Shown: one piece after another, positions 17,156 to 26,543 of the stretch
How positions within the stretch are numbered: position 1 is the stretch's first letter
How the letters are laid out: the number at the start of each line of letters is the position of its first letter
DNA from: Marinomonas spartinae
GTDB lineage: Bacteria; Pseudomonadota; Gammaproteobacteria; Pseudomonadales; Marinomonadaceae
Assembly (NCBI RefSeq): GCF_016461715.1
Contig: NZ_JAEMUI010000013.1
Location: 1 to 64,000, forward strand
Direction of reading: 5' to 3'
Length of the DNA stretch: 64,000 nt
Translations under genes and position numbers: made by a program
Notes under the pieces: generated by a model
Databases searched by the model: none
What the model was told of the DNA's origin: nothing
Seen by the model: the letters and a program-made list of their open reading frames with translations, nothing else

Positions 17156-18310
17156 ATGTCAAGCACTACTCGACGTGAATTTATTCAGCGGCTCCTAATG
17201 GCATCTGGCGCTGTTTTATTATCTGCCCCGGTTTTGGCAGCGAATCGCTCTAACATTTTAAAAGCGGTTCATTCCACTCATGATGGCAAACTAACTCGCC
17301 TAACATTTGATTTGGCAAAAGTCCCCCATTACGACGTTTTTACACTATCAAACCCTGCAAGGTTGGTGGTGGATTTACATGATACAACCAATAGCAGCAA
17401 TCTGGATTCGCTAAAAAGAAGCGGTCTATTCGATAATGTTCGCTGGGCTGTCCACCATGATAAAACGCTACGGGTGGTTTTTGACTTACCGCATCAAACC
17501 TCTTTCGATGGTGCTTCTATTGATAAACGCACTGGGCATCTGGCTTTAGATTTTAGCAATAACTTGGTGCATCATGCCGTCATGGAAAGGCACCCGGTTA
17601 AGCGTGATATTATTGTGGTTGTGGATCCTGGACATGGTGGCAAAGATCCAGGTGCCACCGGAAAATACGGCACTCATGAAAAAAATGTGGTGTTAGAAAT
17701 TAGTCGCATGCTGAAACGTAAGTTGGATAATACGCCAGGCTTTAGAGTTGTGATGACACGGGACAAGGATATTTTTATTCCATTACGTCAACGAGTTAAT
17801 ATTGCTCATAAGCACAAAGCTGATGTTTTTGTCTCGGTTCATGCGGATGCCTGTGATGATCGTTCTGTAAAAGGTTCCTCGGTCTATATTTTGTCAAATA
17901 AAGGTGCTAGTAGTGTGATGGCACGTCGTTTGGCGGATAGAGAAAACGACTCTGATCTAATTGGTGGTGTATCGCTAAAAGATAAGGGTAGTATGTTGGC
18001 TAAAGTCTTATTAGATTTGTCTCAGACGGGAACCATATCGGCCAGTTCCGATCTTGCCCATACTATGATCCATAATTTGGCAGAAAGTGAACGCGTACTT
18101 CACCGCAAGGTAGAGCGAGCGGCGTTTGTTGTTTTGAAATCGCCTGATATTCCATCTGCTTTAGTGGAAACCGCCTTTATTTCCAATCCGACTCAAGAGA
18201 AGAAGTTGAGAACAAAAGCATTCCAAAACAAGATTGCCAATGCACTTCATAATGGAATAAAAAGCTACTGTTTGGCAAACATTCCAGAACGTAACCTTAT
18301 TATTAGCTAA
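17156..18310 (+). CDS. Tat-exported N-acetylmuramoyl-L-alanine amidase (AmiA/AmiC type)
   Basis: A 384-residue periplasmic murein hydrolase. The N-terminus TTRREFIQRLLMASGAVLLS has the twin-arginine motif and hydrophobic core of a Tat signal, ending near Ala-Asn at about 28-30. An AMIN domain (about 35-130) should bind murein or septal material. The Amidase_3 domain (about 155-370) shows the zinc ligands: His in DPGHGGKDPG, Glu in EKNVVLEI, His in VSVHAD and Glu in LVETAFISN. It cleaves the amide between MurNAc and L-alanine at cell separation and would be activated by EnvC/NlpD-type factors, which are not in the window. Confidence 0.88.
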   Translation: MSSTTRREFIQRLLMASGAVLLSAPVLAANRSNILKAVHSTHDGKLTRLTFDLAKVPHYDVFTLSNPARLVVDLHDTTNSSNLDSLKRSGLFDNVRWAVHHDKTLRVVFDLPHQTSFDGASIDKRTGHLALDFSNNLVHHAVMERHPVKRDIIVVVDPGHGGKDPGATGKYGTHEKNVVLEISRMLKRKLDNTPGFRVVMTRDKDIFIPLRQRVNIAHKHKADVFVSVHADACDDRSVKGSSVYILSNKGASSVMARRLADRENDSDLIGGVSLKDKGSMLAKVLLDLSQTGTISASSDLAHTMIHNLAESERVLHRKVERAAFVVLKSPDIPSALVETAFISNPTQEKKLRTKAFQNKIANALHNGIKSYCLANIPERNLIIS

Positions 18311-18324
18311 TTGAATAGGATAAA

Positions 18325-18361
18325 ATTCCCCAAACTGAGTGTCTGCCTCAGTTTGGGGAAT
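18325..18361. terminator. Bidirectional terminator hairpin
   Basis: A perfect 15-bp stem: ATTCCCCAAACTGAG (18325-18339) and its complement at 18347-18361, with a 7-base loop. It sits between the converging amidase gene and the NAD(P)-binding protein gene. Confidence 0.85.
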
Positions 18362-18388
18362 GCTTGTTTATTAGCATTAGAGATTAAA

Positions 18389-19033
18389 TTAAGCAGATGG
18401 GACCAATACGTTATCAAAGTCGTAGGTGCCGTTGAACAGTTCAAATACCTTTCCGTTCAAATTGTCTTTACTGAGAATAAACATAACAGCTTTGGCCACA
18501 TCGGCACGGGGTATGGCCATTTCTGCACGTGAATCAGGACGTTTGATAGTGATTTTACCTTGGCTTTTGTCATTTGTAAGAGGGCCTGGGCGAACAATGG
18601 TATACGGAACACCAGATTTTATTAGGTAATCATCCGCCATGTGTTTCGCAACAAGGTAAGGTTTGATGTTAGATTCTAGTGCATCTGGATCATCGGCGCC
18701 TATGCTGCTTACTAAGATGAATTGTTTGACTTGGGCGTCTTTTGCATAGTCTACGGCTTTTTTCGCTGCCCATAAATCAATCAGCAGGGTTTTGTCTGGT
18801 CCGGTTTTAGCTCCAGAGCCTGCTGTAAAAATGACGCGATCAATCCCTTCAAAGGCGGCGCTAAAATCTCCTTCTAGATCCATTTCTATGACTTCAAGTT
18901 GCTTACCCGTGATGTGACTGAGTTTGCTTTTGTCACGGACAAGCGCTCGTGCAGGTTCATTTGTTTGTGCCATTGTTTGCGTGATGATGTTACCAATTTG
19001 GCCACTTGCACCAATGATTAAGGTTTTACTCAT
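18389..19033 (-). CDS. NAD(P)-binding atypical SDR (NmrA/YwnB-like)
   Basis: A 214-residue Rossmann-fold protein with the loop IGASGQIGNIITQ near 6-18, VIFTAGSGA near 70, ILVSSIGADD near 105 and the YTIVRPGPLTND segment. These mark the atypical SDR group of putative sugar-epimerase-like or quinone reductase proteins; no classical YxxxK pair is used in the usual place. It is a single minus-strand gene with dxs upstream in the same direction, separated by a hairpin. Biochemical role unknown. Confidence 0.8.
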   Translation of the reverse strand: MSKTLIIGASGQIGNIITQTMAQTNEPARALVRDKSKLSHITGKQLEVIEMDLEGDFSAAFEGIDRVIFTAGSGAKTGPDKTLLIDLWAAKKAVDYAKDAQVKQFILVSSIGADDPDALESNIKPYLVAKHMADDYLIKSGVPYTIVRPGPLTNDKSQGKITIKRPDSRAEMAIPRADVAKAVMFILSKDNLNGKVFELFNGTYDFDNVLVPSA

Positions 19034-19149
19034 TACCTGACTCCCTAAGTTAGTTGCCTTTACCTACTATATTAGGCGAGAGTCTCAAAGTTAAACCCCT
19101 TGGCTGAGGTTTGCATACTTGATGGACATTTTTAGGTAGGTTGCTGAAC

Positions 19150-19181
19150 ATGAAAAGCCGATTTTTACGTCGGCTTTTCAT
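19150..19181 (-). terminator. Terminator hairpin after dxs
   Basis: ATGAAAAGCCGA (19150-19161) pairs perfectly with TCGGCTTTTCAT (19170-19181), with an 8-base loop. It lies about 30 bp beyond the dxs stop and before the promoter region of the next minus-strand gene. Confidence 0.75.
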
Positions 19182-19212
19182 ATTGGATTGCGTTGTAGAA
19201 AAAGGCAGTGAA

Positions 19213-21093
19213 TTAGATTTGTTCTAATTTCTGTTTGATCTGTTGTTCGATACCGTCAGCATCTAACCCGATGCGTTTAAGCATTGCCCCATGGCTAGCA
19301 TGTTCTTCGTATTGGTCCGGCAGTCCGATATGTAGGGTTGGAACATTGATATTATTAGAGAGTAAGAATTCACTGACTGCTGAGCCAGCACCGCCCATAA
19401 TCGCATTTTCTTCCACTGTCACGATAAGTTTGGCATGTTGATGCTTCAGTAAGGCTGCTTTGTCCAATGGTTTAACAAAGCGCATGTCCAGTAGTGTCGC
19501 ATCTAAATGTTTAGCCGCTTGTAGCGCATCGTAGGTGGGTCGTCCAAAACCAAAAATGGCAATGTCGGAGTGGCCAGTATAGAGTGTTCGGGCTTCGCCT
19601 ATAGGAATGGTCTCAAGGGTGTTTTCTGTCTCGATGCCTCTTCCGGTGCCGCGTGGGTAGCGAACGGCTGCTGGCCCTTGGTATTCGTACCCCGTTTGTA
19701 GCATTTTGCGGCATTCATCTTCATCAGAGGGGGCCATGATCACCATGTTAGGAATGCAGCGTAAATAACTTAAATCATAGGCGCCTGCATGGGTGGGACC
19801 ATCTTCCCCTACTAGTCCAGCACGGTCGATGGCAAAAAGAACATCGAGATTTTGCAGAGCGACATCGTGAATCAATTGGTCATAAGCGCGCTGTAAAAAA
19901 GTGGAGTAAATGGCGACAACAGGTTTTAAGCCATCACAGGCCATACCAGCGGCTAAGGTGACGGCATGCTGTTCGGCGATGGCGACATCAAAGTAGCGTG
20001 TTGGAAAGCGATCTGCGAAGGCTATCAGGTCGGAACCTTCTTTCATGGCAGGGGTGATGGCAACAAGCTGGCTATCGCGCTCAGCGGCATCACAAATCCA
20101 TTCACCAAAGATGTTGCAGTATTTTGGTAAGCTCTTTTTGGGGGGGGCACTTGGATTATCTTGTTCTATTTTACTGATGGCATGGAAGCCAATCGGGTCG
20201 CCTTCGGCGGGTTCGAAGCCCTTGCCTTTTTTGGTGATGATATGCAAGAACTGCGGGCCAGAGCGATCTTTCATGTTGTTGATGGTGGTGAGTAGATGGT
20301 CCATATCGTGACCGTCGATTGGGCCTATATAGTTAAATCCTAACTCTTCAAACATAGTGGCAGGAGAGACCAAGCCTTTCATATGTTCTTCTGCTTTACG
20401 AGCAAGCTCTTCGAGCGCTGAAGGAAGGCCTGAAAAGACTTTTTGACCGCCTTTACGAATGTGATCGTAAGTTTTGCTGGCCCACATGCGAGCAAAGTAG
20501 CTGGATAATGCACCAACGGGTTTGGAGATAGACATTTCGTTATCGTTTAGGATAACCAGCATATCGGCTTTCACATCCCCTGCGTGATTCAATGCTTCAA
20601 AGGCCATTCCGGCCGACATCGCACCATCGCCAATGACAGCTACTGCTTTACGTGGCTTGTGTAGAAGACGAGAAGCGAGTGACATTCCTAAAGCGGCGCC
20701 AATGGAGGTACTGGAATGGCCGACGCCAAAGGTGTCGTATTCGCTTTCTTCGCGCTTTGGAAAGCCGGAAATGCCATTTTCTTGGCGAATATTCAGTAGT
20801 GCATCACGGCGCCCAGTTAATATTTTATGTGGGTAAGCCTGATGACCAACGTCCCACACGATACGGTCTTCTGGAGTATTGTATAAATAATGTAAGGCGA
20901 CCGTCAGTTCTATGACGCCCAAGCCTGCTCCGAAGTGTCCACCTGTCTGGCCCACACTGAAGAGCATATATTCACGAAGCTCGCGTACAAGTTTAGGCAG
21001 CTGCTCTTTTTTTAACTTGCGCAGGTCCGCTGGAGAATTCACCTGATCAAGTAGTGGAGTGTTAGGTCGTGAGGTTGGGATTTCGTCGAACAT
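19213..21093 (-). CDS. dxs: 1-deoxy-D-xylulose-5-phosphate synthase
   Basis: About 626 residues, close to the 620 of E. coli Dxs. It condenses pyruvate and glyceraldehyde 3-phosphate with thiamine diphosphate, the first step of the MEP isoprenoid pathway. The thiamine motif starts at GDGAMSAG and ends at [38 protein letters not shown] and [15 protein letters not shown] are all conserved. The start is uncertain between ATG 21093 and GTG 21111; neither has a strong ribosome-binding site. It is the last gene of xseB-ispA-dxs, a standard gammaproteobacterial order. Confidence 0.97.
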   Translation of the reverse strand: MFDEIPTSRPNTPLLDQVNSPADLRKLKKEQLPKLVRELREYMLFSVGQTGGHFGAGLGVIELTVALHYLYNTPEDRIVWDVGHQAYPHKILTGRRDALLNIRQENGISGFPKREESEYDTFGVGHSSTSIGAALGMSLASRLLHKPRKAVAVIGDGAMSAGMAFEALNHAGDVKADMLVILNDNEMSISKPVGALSSYFARMWASKTYDHIRKGGQKVFSGLPSALEELARKAEEHMKGLVSPATMFEELGFNYIGPIDGHDMDHLLTTINNMKDRSGPQFLHIITKKGKGFEPAEGDPIGFHAISKIEQDNPSAPPKKSLPKYCNIFGEWICDAAERDSQLVAITPAMKEGSDLIAFADRFPTRYFDVAIAEQHAVTLAAGMACDGLKPVVAIYSTFLQRAYDQLIHDVALQNLDVLFAIDRAGLVGEDGPTHAGAYDLSYLRCIPNMVIMAPSDEDECRKMLQTGYEYQGPAAVRYPRGTGRGIETENTLETIPIGEARTLYTGHSDIAIFGFGRPTYDALQAAKHLDATLLDMRFVKPLDKAALLKHQHAKLIVTVEENAIMGGAGSAVSEFLLSNNINVPTLHIGLPDQYEEHASHGAMLKRIGLDADGIEQQIKQKLEQI

Positions 21094-21143
21094 GGGCACC
21101 AGTATGGTCACATTAATAAAGTCATAATAAGCGGGCTAGTATA

Positions 21144-22025
21144 TCAGTGGTTGCGACCAATAATATAGTTCGCAAGCTCTATTAAAGGTTGCGCAGCGTC
21201 ACCAAAAGGCGAAATTTTTGCAATTGCTTGTTGATTAAGGGTTGTTGCTAAATGTTTTGCCCCTTCTAAGCCAAGTAATTTAGGATAAGTTGGCTTGTTG
21301 GCATCGGCGTCGGCAAATTGCGTTTTTCCTAAGGTTTGCGTATCGCTGGTAATGTCGATAATGTCGTCTTGAACTTGAAATGCCAATCCAATGGCAGTGG
21401 CGTAGTCATCCAGTGCAGCCAGCTGTTTGGCATCCTTTAGCCCAACACTGATGGCTCCCATGCGAACGCTGGCACGGATCAGAGCGCCTGTTTTATGGGC
21501 ATGCATTTCTTCTAGTGCCTGAATATCGATATCCTGTCCAACGTTGGATAAATCTATCATTTGTCCGGTTACCATCCCATGTCGTCCAGCGGCACAGGCT
21601 AACTCTTGAATGAGTTGTAATTGGCACTGAGCTTGGTTAAGGGATGGGCAGCTGAGTAATTCAAAAGCGAAGGCTTGCAAGGCGTCTCCTGCAAGAATCG
21701 CTGTGGCCTCATCAAATTGAATATGGCACGTTGGTTGGCCTCGGCGTAAATCATCATCGTCCATCGCTGGTAGGTCGTCGTGAATCAATGAGTAGGCGTG
21801 AATCGCCTCAATGGCCGCAGCACAAGCATCCGTCAGCGGGGTGGGTTCTGCAAAGAGGGCGGCACTGGCGAATGTCAGCATAGGGCGAATACGCTTCCCC
21901 CCATTAAATAGACTATAATTCATTGCAGCCTGTAAGGAAGCGGCTGGCGGATATGTGTCTAATGTTTGCTTTAAGTAACAATCGACTCGTTGACGCGCGT
22001 AGTTGGAGAATTGGTCTAGGTTCAC
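21144..22025 (-). CDS. ispA: Farnesyl diphosphate synthase
   Basis: A 293-residue trans-prenyltransferase joining isopentenyl diphosphate to dimethylallyl and geranyl diphosphate. The first aspartate-rich motif is DDLPAMDDDDLRRG near 85-98, the second is DDIIDITSD near 220, and GGKRIRPML lies near 43. The spacing of the first motif (DDxxxxD) is the bacterial short-chain type. Its start overlaps the xseB stop by 4 bp and dxs follows 50 bp downstream, so the three are co-transcribed. Confidence 0.96.
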   Translation of the reverse strand: MNLDQFSNYARQRVDCYLKQTLDTYPPAASLQAAMNYSLFNGGKRIRPMLTFASAALFAEPTPLTDACAAAIEAIHAYSLIHDDLPAMDDDDLRRGQPTCHIQFDEATAILAGDALQAFAFELLSCPSLNQAQCQLQLIQELACAAGRHGMVTGQMIDLSNVGQDIDIQALEEMHAHKTGALIRASVRMGAISVGLKDAKQLAALDDYATAIGLAFQVQDDIIDITSDTQTLGKTQFADADANKPTYPKLLGLEGAKHLATTLNQQAIAKISPFGDAAQPLIELANYIIGRNH

Positions 22026-22264
22026 GAATTTGTTTCCGGATCAAAAGGTTCTAAGTGTTCGCCATCTTGCTTATCGAGTAGAATTTGCACTTTTTGCTCG
22101 GCTTGGGTTAAGACTCGCTGGCACTCTTGGCTTAATTTTACCCCTTTTTCAAAGGCTTTAAGCGCGTCTTCTAGGGATAACTGATTTGACTCTAGTTGCG
22201 TCACTATGGTGTCCAAGTCGGTTAGGTTGTCTTCGAAGTGACGGACCGCTGTTTTAGGGGGCAT
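22022..22264 (-). CDS. xseB: Exodeoxyribonuclease VII small subunit
   Basis: An 80-residue helical protein typical of XseB (LDTIVTQLESNQLSLEDALKAFEKGVKL). It joins the large subunit XseA, encoded elsewhere, to make exonuclease VII, which degrades single-stranded DNA. It is the first gene of the xseB-ispA-dxs operon and diverges from the stator gene pomA, with 171 bp between them. Confidence 0.95.
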   Translation of the reverse strand: MPPKTAVRHFEDNLTDLDTIVTQLESNQLSLEDALKAFEKGVKLSQECQRVLTQAEQKVQILLDKQDGEHLEPFDPETNS

Positions 22265-22435
22265 GATAATATCTCTCGTTGTTATCTACAATTTTTAACA
22301 GAAAAAGACGAAATCTTCGAGTTCAATTGTAGGGAAATTACAAAAATAAAGGATCAAGGAGTGAACCTTCTCTTCTCTTTCGTTTAGAATTAGGAAAACT
22401 GTTGAGCATTATAGCTTTTTTTGTAGGAGACGTGT

Positions 22436-23191
22436 GTGGATATCGCAACGTTAATCGGGCTTGTTGGTTCGTTAGCAATTGTTTTTATGGCCATCCTGTT
22501 AGGGGGATCGCTAGGTGAGTTTATCGACCCAGCCTCCATCTTGATTGTACTGGTTGGTTCGCTTTTTGTTGTGCTCATTCAGTATCCCTTAAGTCAGTTT
22601 TTATCAACTGGCAAAGTGGTTGTAAAAGCATTTATGTTTAAAAGTGTGCCTCTAGATGCATTAATCGATGAAATTTATGCTTTAGCTGATGAAGCTCGAA
22701 AAGGTGGTTTATTATCTTTGGAAGGCAAGGAGGTTAGCCATCCTTTTTTATCTAAAGGTATTCAAATGCTCGTCGATGGTCACGATGGCAGTGTGGTTCG
22801 TGCCCAACTGTCTAAAGACATGAGTATGTCGTTTACCCGTCATGACAATGGCGCGAAAATCTTTAAAGCGTTTGGTGACACAGGCCCAGCCATGGGGATG
22901 ATCGGAACACTAGTGGGGCTGGTGCAGATGTTGGCCAATATGAGTGACCCTAAGGCCATAGGTCCTGCTATGGCCGTTGCATTGCTGACTACCTTATATG
23001 GTGCGATGTTAGCAAACATGGTGTGTTTGCCTCTACAAGCGAAACTAATGAATCGTGCAAACGAAGAGTTAACCTGCCAGAAGCTGATTCTTGATGCCTT
23101 GTTAGCCATTCAAACTGGGCAAAATCCTCGTGTTATCGACGGCGTGTTGAAAACCTATATTGCAGAAGGTAAGCGTGTTGAACGCGAATAA
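22436..23191 (+). CDS. pomA: Flagellar stator protein, PomA/MotA type
   Basis: A 251-residue protein with four membrane helices and a large cytoplasmic loop between helices two and three. It starts at GTG 22436, with AGGAGA six bases before. The N-terminus DIATLIGLVGSLAIVFMAILLGGSLGEFIDPAS and the core GDTGPAMGMIGTLVGLVQMLANM match the PomA branch used by sodium-driven polar motors. It forms an A5B2 stator with the downstream PomB. It lies 7 kb before the main flagellar locus, which carries a second stator (MotC type) at its far end. Confidence 0.93.
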   Translation: MDIATLIGLVGSLAIVFMAILLGGSLGEFIDPASILIVLVGSLFVVLIQYPLSQFLSTGKVVVKAFMFKSVPLDALIDEIYALADEARKGGLLSLEGKEVSHPFLSKGIQMLVDGHDGSVVRAQLSKDMSMSFTRHDNGAKIFKAFGDTGPAMGMIGTLVGLVQMLANMSDPKAIGPAMAVALLTTLYGAMLANMVCLPLQAKLMNRANEELTCQKLILDALLAIQTGQNPRVIDGVLKTYIAEGKRVERE

Positions 23192-23234
23192 CCCAGCTGT
23201 TAATGAATTGTCAAGTTGTGACCGGATTAACTAA

Positions 23235-24230
23235 ATGAGTGATGAAGAAGAACAAGAATGTCCTGAGTGCGTAGAAGGCTTACCAGCTTATATGGGGACA
23301 TTCGCAGACTTAATGTCTCTATTGATGTGTTTCTTTGTGCTGTTACTGTCTTTTTCTGAAATGGATGTTTTAAAATTTAAACAACTAGCTGGGTCCATGC
23401 GTGAGGCATTTGGCGTTCAAAAAGAGGTAAAGGCTGAATCCATTCCTATGGGAACATCCATTATTGCCCAAGAGTTTAGTCCCGGAAGGCCGGATCCTAC
23501 ACCTATTAACGAGGTTAGACAAAAAACGGATAACGTTCCTAAAAATACGCTAGAAGTTCTGTGTAAACCAGGTCAAGCGGATTTAAACAATAAAGACAGT
23601 GCTGGTTTGCCGTCTAAACAGATTTTTGTGGACCAATCGAAAGCGAACTTGGAACAAGAAAAGAAAATTAAGCAAACGGAAGAAGATGCGCAGCAAGTAG
23701 CTTCTGTATTGCGAGAGGAAATTTCTAAAGGAACCGTTGAGGTTGAAACGCAGGAACAAACTATCACGATTCGTTTGAAAGATAATGGCTCATTTAAATC
23801 TGGGTCGGCGGAATTAAACTACGATTTTATCCCCGTGATCGATATGATTCGTGATGTTTTAGTCGGTATTAAAGGGACAATCTCTGTTGAGGGGCATACC
23901 GATAATGTGCCTATTGTCAGTAAGAAGTTTAAATCAAACTGGGCATTATCATCCGCCCGTGCCTTGTCAGTGGCGGAAGAGTTATTTGCTGATGGTAGGT
24001 TGGATCAAAATCGCTTTGCGGTAGTTGGTTACGCTGATACCCGACCTTTGGTGCCAAATGATACGCCAGCACATCGAGCAATGAATCGACGTGTGGAAAT
24101 CGTTATCAGGCAAAATGATCTGTCGAGACCGAAAATGCAAACGGATGATAAACCCATTAATGATGGGGCCATTGAATACGACAAATCGGACTTGAAGAAG
24201 TTTGATTTATCGCCAGGTGAGATTTTCTAG
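23235..24230 (+). CDS. pomB: Flagellar stator protein, PomB/MotB type
   Basis: A 331-residue protein with a single N-terminal membrane helix that carries the ion-binding aspartate in GTFADLMSLLMCFFVLLLSF (near 25). The C-terminal OmpA-like domain (about 190-300) holds the peptidoglycan-binding signature VEGHTDNVPI and SARALSVAEEL. Between them is a long charged plug and linker. It follows pomA by 43 bp. A sodium motor is inferred from the PomAB resemblance and marine character; the coupling ion is not proven by sequence alone. Confidence 0.93.
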   Translation: MSDEEEQECPECVEGLPAYMGTFADLMSLLMCFFVLLLSFSEMDVLKFKQLAGSMREAFGVQKEVKAESIPMGTSIIAQEFSPGRPDPTPINEVRQKTDNVPKNTLEVLCKPGQADLNNKDSAGLPSKQIFVDQSKANLEQEKKIKQTEEDAQQVASVLREEISKGTVEVETQEQTITIRLKDNGSFKSGSAELNYDFIPVIDMIRDVLVGIKGTISVEGHTDNVPIVSKKFKSNWALSSARALSVAEELFADGRLDQNRFAVVGYADTRPLVPNDTPAHRAMNRRVEIVIRQNDLSRPKMQTDDKPINDGAIEYDKSDLKKFDLSPGEIF

Positions 24231-24290
24231 CCGTTGGTTTTGGCGATAGGTCAGTTTTGATGGTCGTTAGGTTTGTAAGTTGATAGAGAG

Positions 24291-24313
24291 GCCAACCTTT
24301 ATACTGGGTTGGC
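24291..24313 (+). terminator. Possible terminator after pomB
   Basis: GCCAACC (24291-24297) pairs with GGTTGGC (24307-24313), with a 9-base loop followed by TTCTT. It overlaps the bioA stop codon on the other strand, so it may serve both converging transcripts. Confidence 0.45.
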
Positions 24314-25600
24314 TTCTTCACTGGCGACTTTGTAAATTGCTTTTCCTAACGTGTTGATTTGTTCTTTAGTGATGATATAGGGAGGCATCAAGTAAATCAG
24401 TTTGCCAAATGGCCTTATCCAAACACCCTGTTCAACAAATTTTGGTTGTATTTCATGCTGATTAACCGCTTGTTTTAACTCAACGACACCAATTGCTCCA
24501 AAGCAGCGCACATCTTGTACCTGATCTAAGGTGCGGCAAGGTTCTAGTGCCTCCTTCATCCAATCTTCTATTCGTTTGACAGTCTTTTCTATGTCGTAGC
24601 TCGCCAATAATTCGAGGCTAGCATTGGCCGCAGAACAAGCTAGAGGGTTTCCCATGAAGGTTGGGCCATGCATAAAGACGCCGCCATTATCACTGATGCC
24701 AAGGGCGACTTTGTCGCTGGCCAGTGTGGCGGCTAAGGTAATATAACCCCCGGTTAGCGCTTTGCCAACACACATGATGTCTGGGCTAATGGCGGTGTGA
24801 TCTGTTGCAAATGGTTTGCCTGTCCGGCCAAATCCGGTGGCGATTTCATCGAAAATTAAGAGAATATCAAACTCATCACAGAGTGCTCGAAGACGGTTGA
24901 GATAGTCGGGATTGTAGAAACGCATACCGCCCGCATTTTGTACGACGGGCTCAATGATAAAACCGGCAATCTTGTTATGTTTGGTAGTGAAAAGAGCACG
25001 AATTTCGTCGATATAACTGTCTTTAATGGGAGTGTCTATGCCTGTTGGTGGTGGAGAGACAAAGTACTGCTGGGTGACAGCTCCATTGAATAAGTTATGC
25101 ATGCCATTTTCAGGATCGCAGACAGACATGGCAGCAAAAGTATCGCCATGGTAACCACTTTTGGGGGTGGCAAAGAATTGTTTGTCTGCTTTACCTTGGG
25201 TATGCCAATACTGGATGGCCATTTTTAATGCTACCTCTACCGAGACGGAACCCGAGTCGGAGAAGAATACGCGCGTCAGGGACTTTGCTGTCATAGCAAC
25301 CAATTTTTGGGCGAGGTCAATGGCGGGTTTGTGTGTCAGCCCGCCAAACATAACATGGGAAAATTGATCGATCTGCTGTTTCATTGCTTGGTTCATGGTT
25401 GGGTGGTTATAGCCATGGATGACGCTCCACCAAGAGGACATACCATCGATCAGTGTTTGACCGCTAGCCAAATGAATTTCGCAGCCTAAAGCACGTTCCA
25501 CCAAATACTGGGGCGTTGGTGTGCTCATTGAGGTATAAGGGTGCCAAAGCAGTTGTTTGTCTAGCTCTATATAGTTTTGATGGGAGGGATAATCTTGCAT
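24299..25600 (-). CDS. bioA: Adenosylmethionine-8-amino-7-oxononanoate aminotransferase
   Basis: A 433-residue class-III aminotransferase that turns KAPA into DAPA using S-adenosylmethionine as amino donor. Motifs are WHPYTSM near 15, the GMSSWWSVIHGYNHP segment and the PLP lysine in CVGKALTGGY. It is on the minus strand, downstream of comF and 111 bp from it, whereas in many bacteria bioA is directly divergent from bioB. The ATG has no strong ribosome-binding site. A BirA-like site lies upstream of comF, not directly before bioA. Confidence 0.96.
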   Translation of the reverse strand: MQDYPSHQNYIELDKQLLWHPYTSMSTPTPQYLVERALGCEIHLASGQTLIDGMSSWWSVIHGYNHPTMNQAMKQQIDQFSHVMFGGLTHKPAIDLAQKLVAMTAKSLTRVFFSDSGSVSVEVALKMAIQYWHTQGKADKQFFATPKSGYHGDTFAAMSVCDPENGMHNLFNGAVTQQYFVSPPPTGIDTPIKDSYIDEIRALFTTKHNKIAGFIIEPVVQNAGGMRFYNPDYLNRLRALCDEFDILLIFDEIATGFGRTGKPFATDHTAISPDIMCVGKALTGGYITLAATLASDKVALGISDNGGVFMHGPTFMGNPLACSAANASLELLASYDIEKTVKRIEDWMKEALEPCRTLDQVQDVRCFGAIGVVELKQAVNQHEIQPKFVEQGVWIRPFGKLIYLMPPYIITKEQINTLGKAIYKVASEEANPV

Positions 25601-25711
25601 TGTAAAACCATTTCTTCTTGTAGAGGCGCTTGGAGTCTAAACAAAGCGACGTATCTTTGCCACCAGTCTGTCGTGTTCAAAGAGAGTAAACTGACTCTGA
25701 GACGGGACAAT

Positions 25712-26503
25712 TTAGCCGTGTTTATCATCGGGGGTTCTAGCAATAACCCATATGTCGACGCGTTTTGCGCCTTTTCTTTGTAGTGCCTTAGTGCAGCTCT
25801 CTAATGTGCTGCCTGTGGTCATGACGTCGTCGAATAACGCAACGTGTTCTTCTATTGGTCCTTGAACTTGGTACACACCTTGTTGGTTTTGTATGCGCAG
25901 TTTTCGACTTAAAGTGTGTTGTGCTTGTGTGTGAACACTTTTGTGTATTGGGTTGCGAGTAGCTATGTAAGGGAGGTCGCTGGTTAGGGTGGATTTGAGA
26001 AGGGAATGCAATGTGTTGACCATTATTTGGGTTTGACAGAAACCGCGTTCTTTTATGCGCTGCGGATGGCTTGGTACGAATACTATTTGGTTTGGCCAAG
26101 GTGCGTTTTGTGAATAATAGGTGACGAGGTGATCTCTCACTATTTCCATTAGTGGTTGAATAAAGTGGGCTTGTTGGTGAAATTTAATATTTTGAATCAA
26201 GATTCTTGTTGTCCCTTCGTAGCGTAAGGGAGCTAAACAGCGATAATAGGGGGGTGGGGCTACTTGGCATTTTCCACATAGACTTTGTTGGGAGGCATGT
26301 TGGGCTATCTGTTGTTGCGCTATCTGTTGTTGCGATAGGGGGCGTTGGCAGACAGAACAAGCATGGCGATTGTGTTCAAACCCTACTTTGCAATACTTAC
26401 AAACGGCTGTTTGACTGTGAGATTGGCAAATACTGCATTGTTTTGAAAATATACTATAGTAAACCTTGGGTAAAAATGAGGTTGACAGTTGTCTCCAGTC
26501 CAT
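25712..26503 (-). CDS. ComF family protein
   Basis: About 263 residues; ATG 26503 is chosen because AAGGA lies 11 bases upstream, but ATG 26515 is possible. An N-terminal zinc-finger-like region shows CSIC, CKYC, CSVC and CGKC pairs, and a C-terminal phosphoribosyltransferase-type domain carries [17 protein letters not shown]. ComF proteins act in DNA uptake in naturally competent bacteria. A short QQIAQ duplication from a 15-bp tandem repeat lies between the zinc knuckles. The gene sits between bioB and bioA; other gammaproteobacteria also place comF beside bio genes. Confidence 0.85.
   Translation of the reverse strand: MDWRQLSTSFLPKVYYSIFSKQCSICQSHSQTAVCKYCKVGFEHNRHACSVCQRPLSQQQIAQQQIAQHASQQSLCGKCQVAPPPYYRCLAPLRYEGTTRILIQNIKFHQQAHFIQPLMEIVRDHLVTYYSQNAPWPNQIVFVPSHPQRIKERGFCQTQIMVNTLHSLLKSTLTSDLPYIATRNPIHKSVHTQAQHTLSRKLRIQNQQGVYQVQGPIEEHVALFDDVMTTGSTLESCTKALQRKGAKRVDIWVIARTPDDKHG
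26304..26333 (-). repeat. 15-bp tandem duplication inside comF
   Basis: GCTATCTGTTGTTGC occurs twice in a row (26304-26318 and 26319-26333). It duplicates a Gln-rich pentapeptide between the zinc-binding cysteine pairs and keeps the frame. Confidence 0.85.
26457..26488. promoter_or_regulatory. BirA operator-like site
   Basis: TAGTAAACC (26457-26465) and GGTTGACAG (26480-26488) are separated by 14 bp. Against the proteobacterial BirA consensus halves TTGTAAACC and GGTTTACAA, 15 of 18 positions agree. The right half overlaps the -35 of bioB. The site also lies within the first codons of the divergent comF. Confidence 0.7.
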
Positions 26504-26509
26504 TAGTAT
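26482..26509 (+). promoter_or_regulatory. bioB promoter
   Basis: TTGACA (26482-26487), a perfect -35, is followed after 16 bp by TAGTAT (26504-26509) as -10. Transcription would begin near 26516, 28 bp before the bioB start. Its overlap with the BirA-like site fits repression by biotinyl-AMP-bound BirA. Confidence 0.65.
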
Positions 26510-26543
26510 TGCCATCCTTAACGCTATATTTTTTGAGGATATT

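Noticed and set aside
25598-25650. Second BirA operator directly before bioA
   Set aside because: One half resembles GGTTTACAA with an extra base, and no acceptable second half is found at the right distance.
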